This document shows positions 5,024 to 6,961 of a stretch of 6,961 bases of DNA, piece after piece. How positions within the stretch are numbered: position 1 is the stretch's first letter; each line of letters starts with the position of its first letter. The position numbers were made by a program, and so were the translations under genes. Source of the stretch: Coriobacteriia bacterium (GTDB taxonomy: Bacteria > Actinomycetota > Coriobacteriia > Coriobacteriales > Atopobiaceae). The notes under the pieces were generated by a model. It had not been told where the DNA came from and ran no database searches. It saw nothing but the letters and a program-made list of their open reading frames with translations. The stretch lies in contig QAKZ01000063.1 of assembly GCA_003150175.1 (NCBI GenBank), forward strand, positions 1 through 6,961. Direction: 5' to 3'.

Positions 5024-5890
5024 ATGATCGACAGAAGGCAGTTCCTCGGCGGCTCCGCGGCCGTCATCTGCGGCCTGGGCCTCGCGGCATGCGGCGGCAA
5101 CGCTGCGTCCGATGATTCCGCCCAGAAGGGTTCCGGCGACGACGCCCAGAAGGCCAAGCTCATCGTCTTTGCCGCGGCGTCGATGACCGAGTCGCTGACC
5201 AAGGCCGGCGACGAGTTCATGGCCGAGAACCAGGGCTACGGGCTCTCGTTCAACTACGACTCCTCGGGCACGCTCAAGACCCAGATCCAGGAGGGCGCCG
5301 ACTGCGACGTCTTCATCTCCGCGGGCCAGAAGCAGATGAACGCGCTCGACGCCGAGGCCGAGAAGGGCAACGACGAGGGCCTCGACTTCGTCGACCACGC
5401 CACCCGCTTCGACATCCTCGAGAACAAGGTCACCCTCGTCGTTCCCGAGGGCAACCCCAAGAAGATCATTGACTTCAACGACCTGGCCGAGCGCCTCAAG
5501 TCCGGCGAGATCCTGCTGAGCATGGGCAACTCCGACGTTCCCGTGGGCCAGTACACCCAGAAGATCCTGGCCTACTACGAGCTCGACGAGGAGGCGCTGG
5601 CCAAGGACGGCTGCATCACCTACGGCACGAACGTCAAGGAGGTCACCTCCCAGGTCTCCGAGGGCGCCGTGGACTGCGGCGTCATCTACAAGACCGACGC
5701 GTTCTCCGCGGGCCTCACCGTGGTCGACGAGGCCACCAAGGAGATGTGCGGCCAGGTCGTCTACCCCGTGGCCGCGATGAAGAACGCGCCGCAGGCCGAG
5801 GGCGCCAAGCTCTTCCTCGAGTTCCTCAAGGGCACCGAGGCCTCCAAGTGCTTCAGCGAGGTCGGCTTCACCCCGCTCGCCACGGCGTAG
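5024..5890 (+). CDS. modA: Molybdate ABC transporter substrate-binding lipoprotein ModA
   Basis: A 288-residue protein. The N-terminus [11 protein letters not shown] carries a twin-arginine RR-x-F-L motif, then a hydrophobic stretch and lipobox LAAC with Cys23 as the lipidation site, so it is probably Tat-exported and anchored to the outer face of the membrane. Mature residues fit Mod[12 protein letters not shown] near the start (oxyanion-binding Ser), [11 protein letters not shown] with a second Ser, [18 protein letters not shown], and [11 protein letters not shown] near the end. It binds molybdate (or tungstate) and delivers it to ModB. An acidic, serine-rich linker follows Cys23. The start is preceded by AGGAAGG. 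A BIME-like repeat follows the stop at once and may let modA mRNA accumulate relative to modB. Tungstate specificity cannot be excluded. Confidence 0.92.
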   Translation: MIDRRQFLGGSAAVICGLGLAACGGNAASDDSAQKGSGDDAQKAKLIVFAAASMTESLTKAGDEFMAENQGYGLSFNYDSSGTLKTQIQEGADCDVFISAGQKQMNALDAEAEKGNDEGLDFVDHATRFDILENKVTLVVPEGNPKKIIDFNDLAERLKSGEILLSMGNSDVPVGQYTQKILAYYELDEEALAKDGCITYGTNVKEVTSQVSEGAVDCGVIYKTDAFSAGLTVVDEATKEMCGQVVYPVAAMKNAPQAEGAKLFLEFLKGTEASKCFSEVGFTPLATA

Positions 5891-5896
5891 CGGTTC

Positions 5897-5992
5897 TGGG
5901 ACAAAAGGGACGGGGGATTTTGTCCCAAAATGTGATGGTGGGGAGGAGAATCTCCACAATTTGGGACAAAATCCCCCGTCCCTTTTGTCCCA
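5897..5992. repeat. BIME-like double palindrome between modA and modB
   Basis: Bases 5897-5934 and 5955-5992 are inverted copies matching at 37 of 38 positions, separated by a 20-base loop that itself holds GGAGA-A-TCTCC (5945-5955). Each arm is also an internal palindrome, TGGGACAAAA-N11-TTTTGTCCCA, so the unit has fourfold symmetry: it can fold as one long hairpin or two small ones. This is the architecture of paired REP sequences (BIMEs). No U-tract follows, so it is not a plain terminator. Repeats of this kind are usually multicopy; only one copy is in this window. Confidence 0.8.
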
Positions 5993-6007
5993 CGGATGGA
6001 TGGGCGC

Positions 6008-6742
6008 ATGGACTGGTATCCGCTGTACAACTCGGTGAGGATCGCCGCGGTCTCGACCGCGATCGTGTACTTCCTCGGCATATTCCTCGCCAACGTCGTG
6101 GCCCGCGCGTCGCGCGTGGTCAAGGGCGTGCTGGACGTCGTGCTCACACTGCCGCTCGTCTTGCCGCCGACCGTCGTCGGCTACCTCCTGCTGCGCGTCT
6201 TCGGCCCCCGGCGCACTGTCGGCGCCTGGCTGCTGAGCACCTTCGGCATCAAGCTCACCATGGTGTGGTACGCGGCGATCCTGGCCACCGTCGTGGTGAG
6301 CTTCCCGCTCATGTACCGCACCGCCCGCGGCGCCTTCGAGTCCTTCGACGAGAACCTCGCCGACGCGGCGCGCACCCTCGGCCGCTCCGAGCGCTGGATC
6401 TTCTGGCGCGTGAAGATGCCGTGCTGCCAGCAGGGCATCGTGGCGGGCGCGGTGCTCGCCTTCGCCCGCGCGCTCGGCGAGTACGGCGCCACCGCCATGA
6501 TCTGCGGCTACACCCCCGGCTCCACCGCCACCGTGTCCACCACCGTCTACCAGCTGTGGCGCACGAACGACGACGCGGGCGCCTTCGCGTGGGTCATGGT
6601 CAACCTCGGTATCTCGGCTGTGGTCCTTCTTGCCATGAACTGGTTCGAGCAGAAGGGCAAGACGGGCGCGAAGGCCGGCGCGAGGGCCGGCGCGAAGTCC
6701 GCCGCCAAGCCCGGCAGCGTGCGCCTGGGAGGTGCGCGATGA
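6008..6742 (+). CDS. modB: Molybdate ABC transporter permease ModB
   Basis: A 244-residue membrane protein counted from the ATG at 6008. An in-frame ATG at 5996 would add four residues (MDGR), but only GGATGG at 5994-5999 resembles a binding site, and it serves 6008. Family ModB proteins also begin near MDW-x-PL. Hydrophobic segments lie at about 11-33, 44-65, 85-103, 143-156 and 190-212. [15 protein letters not shown] (48-62) is the ModB/CysT-like signature, and DAARTLG to MP (119-138) is the EAA loop that contacts the ATPase. GEYGAT and GYTPGST follow as in ModB. The last 30 residues are an Ala/Gly/Lys/Arg low-complexity tail encoded by 12-base repeats, not part of the family core. The stop overlaps modC as ATGA. 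It forms the inner-membrane channel with ModA and ModC. Confidence 0.9.
   Translation: MDWYPLYNSVRIAAVSTAIVYFLGIFLANVVARASRVVKGVLDVVLTLPLVLPPTVVGYLLLRVFGPRRTVGAWLLSTFGIKLTMVWYAAILATVVVSFPLMYRTARGAFESFDENLADAARTLGRSERWIFWRVKMPCCQQGIVAGAVLAFARALGEYGATAMICGYTPGSTATVSTTVYQLWRTNDDAGAFAWVMVNLGISAVVLLAMNWFEQKGKTGAKAGARAGAKSAAKPGSVRLGGAR
6665..6712 (+). repeat. 12-base tandem repeat in the modB 3' end
   Basis: Units GGCGCGAAGGCC (6665-6676), GGCGCGAGGGCC (6677-6688) and GGCGCGAAGTCC (6689-6700), with a more diverged fourth at 6701-6712, encode the alanine/glycine/basic tail of ModB (AGAK- and AGAR-like units). Slippage at such repeats may change tail length between strains. Confidence 0.6.
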
Positions 6743-6961
6743 GCCTGCAGGTCGACGTTCGGAAGTCGTTCGGGCCGACGTTTGCGCTCGACGTCTCGTT
6801 TGAGGTTGAGGCCGCCGACGAGACGCTCGCGCTCCTTGGCCCCTCGGGCTGCGGCAAGTCGATGACGCTCAAGTGCATCGCCGGCATCGTGACCCCCGAC
6901 GAGGGCCGGATCGTCGACCTGCAGGCTCATCGCGCACCTCCCAGGCGCACGCTGCCGGGCT
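6739..6961 (+). CDS. modC: Molybdate ABC transporter ATP-binding protein ModC, N-terminal fragment
   Basis: The gene starts at the ATG overlapping the modB stop, preceded by GGGAGG at 6727-6732. Residues 1-59 are a normal ModC N-terminus: [12 protein letters not shown], then [19 protein letters not shown] with the Walker A motif at 34-41, then TPDEGRIV. The ATPase would drive molybdate import with ModAB. From about residue 58-60 (6910-6918) the translation becomes [15 protein letters not shown], which is not ModC but the reverse complement of the modB/modC junction. The Q-loop, signature, Walker B and molybdate-binding C-terminal domain are absent. The frame is open at the window edge. The break is most likely an assembly or amplification fold-back rather than a real truncation. 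Confidence 0.82.
   Translation, partial: MSLQVDVRKSFGPTFALDVSFEVEAADETLALLGPSGCGKSMTLKCIAGIVTPDEGRIVDLQAHRAPPRRTLPG
6912..6961 (-). repeat. Perfect 50-base inverted copy of the modB/modC junction at the window edge
   Basis: The last 50 bases are the exact reverse complement of 6708-6757. The identity runs to the final base, so the true arm is probably longer. At the inner end it stops within a few bases: 6911 and 6758 no longer correspond. Both arms end at a self-complementary GTCGAC (6751-6756 and 6913-6918), which could prime fold-back synthesis. Treat sequence right of about 6911 as suspect. Confidence 0.9.

Noticed and set aside
3503..5959. Minus-strand open frame of 818 codons opposite yqeB, xdhC and modA
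   Set aside because: It is the antisense shadow of very GC-rich codons; its protein is low-complexity Ala/Gly/Arg/Asp/His, crosses the repeat at 5897-5959, and has no family resemblance, while the plus-strand genes are clear.
5897..5992. Reading the modA-modB repeat as a CRISPR array or as a transposon with terminal repeats
   Set aside because: There is a single inverted pair with a 20-base loop: no repeated spacer units, and no transposase or room for one.
6743..6756. CCTGCAGGTCGAC, identical to part of a common cloning-vector polylinker
   Set aside because: Here it encodes LQVD at the normal start of ModC, in frame and in context, with no other vector sequence around it; coincidence of PstI and SalI sites.

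Overview
The window looks like chromosomal DNA of a GC-rich anaerobic gut actinobacterium, most likely class Coriobacteriia (Collinsella- or Eggerthella-like). That is inferred from the very GC-rich codon use in the right two thirds, the RR-x-F-L lipoprotein signal of ModA, and the selenium/molybdenum hydroxylase accessory gene set. No rRNA or marker gene is present to settle the taxon.

Left third (about 1-1930): visibly less GC-rich, accessory in character and defence-flavoured. It holds the first 38 codons of a type I restriction HsdR subunit on the minus strand, then about 500 bases with no recognisable gene but several inverted repeats. Next comes a tightly coupled pair on the plus strand: an Xre-type HTH protein and a SecB-like chaperone, joined by an ATGA overlap and closed by a clear intrinsic terminator. 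The pair resembles the antitoxin-chaperone half of a toxin-antitoxin-chaperone (TAC) module, but no toxin is recognisable. After it lies a short transcription unit for a 27-residue hydrophobic peptide (extended -10 promoter, strong ribosome binding site, GTG start, 13-bp terminator hairpin) that resembles an Fst/Ldr-type type I toxin. A weak convergent promoter could supply an antisense RNA.

Middle (1933-2172): no gene, but several strong hairpins, a plus-strand terminator and a palindrome just before the stop of the convergent gene yqeC. This is where composition changes.

Right two thirds (2173-6961): yqeC on the minus strand, divergent from yqeB-xdhC-modA-modB-modC on the plus strand. YqeB, YqeC and the XdhC-family protein are accessory/maturation factors of selenium-dependent molybdenum hydroxylases, and ModABC imports molybdate. 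Together they link metal uptake to cofactor maturation; no hydroxylase structural gene lies in the window. yqeB/xdhC and modB/modC overlap by ATGA.

Two structural oddities stand out. A 96-base BIME-like double palindrome fills the gap between modA and modB and leaves modB almost no ribosome binding site. The last 50 bases are a perfect inverted copy of the modB/modC junction at 6708-6757, so modC is authentic only to about codon 58-60; this most likely marks a fold-back assembly or amplification artefact at a contig end.
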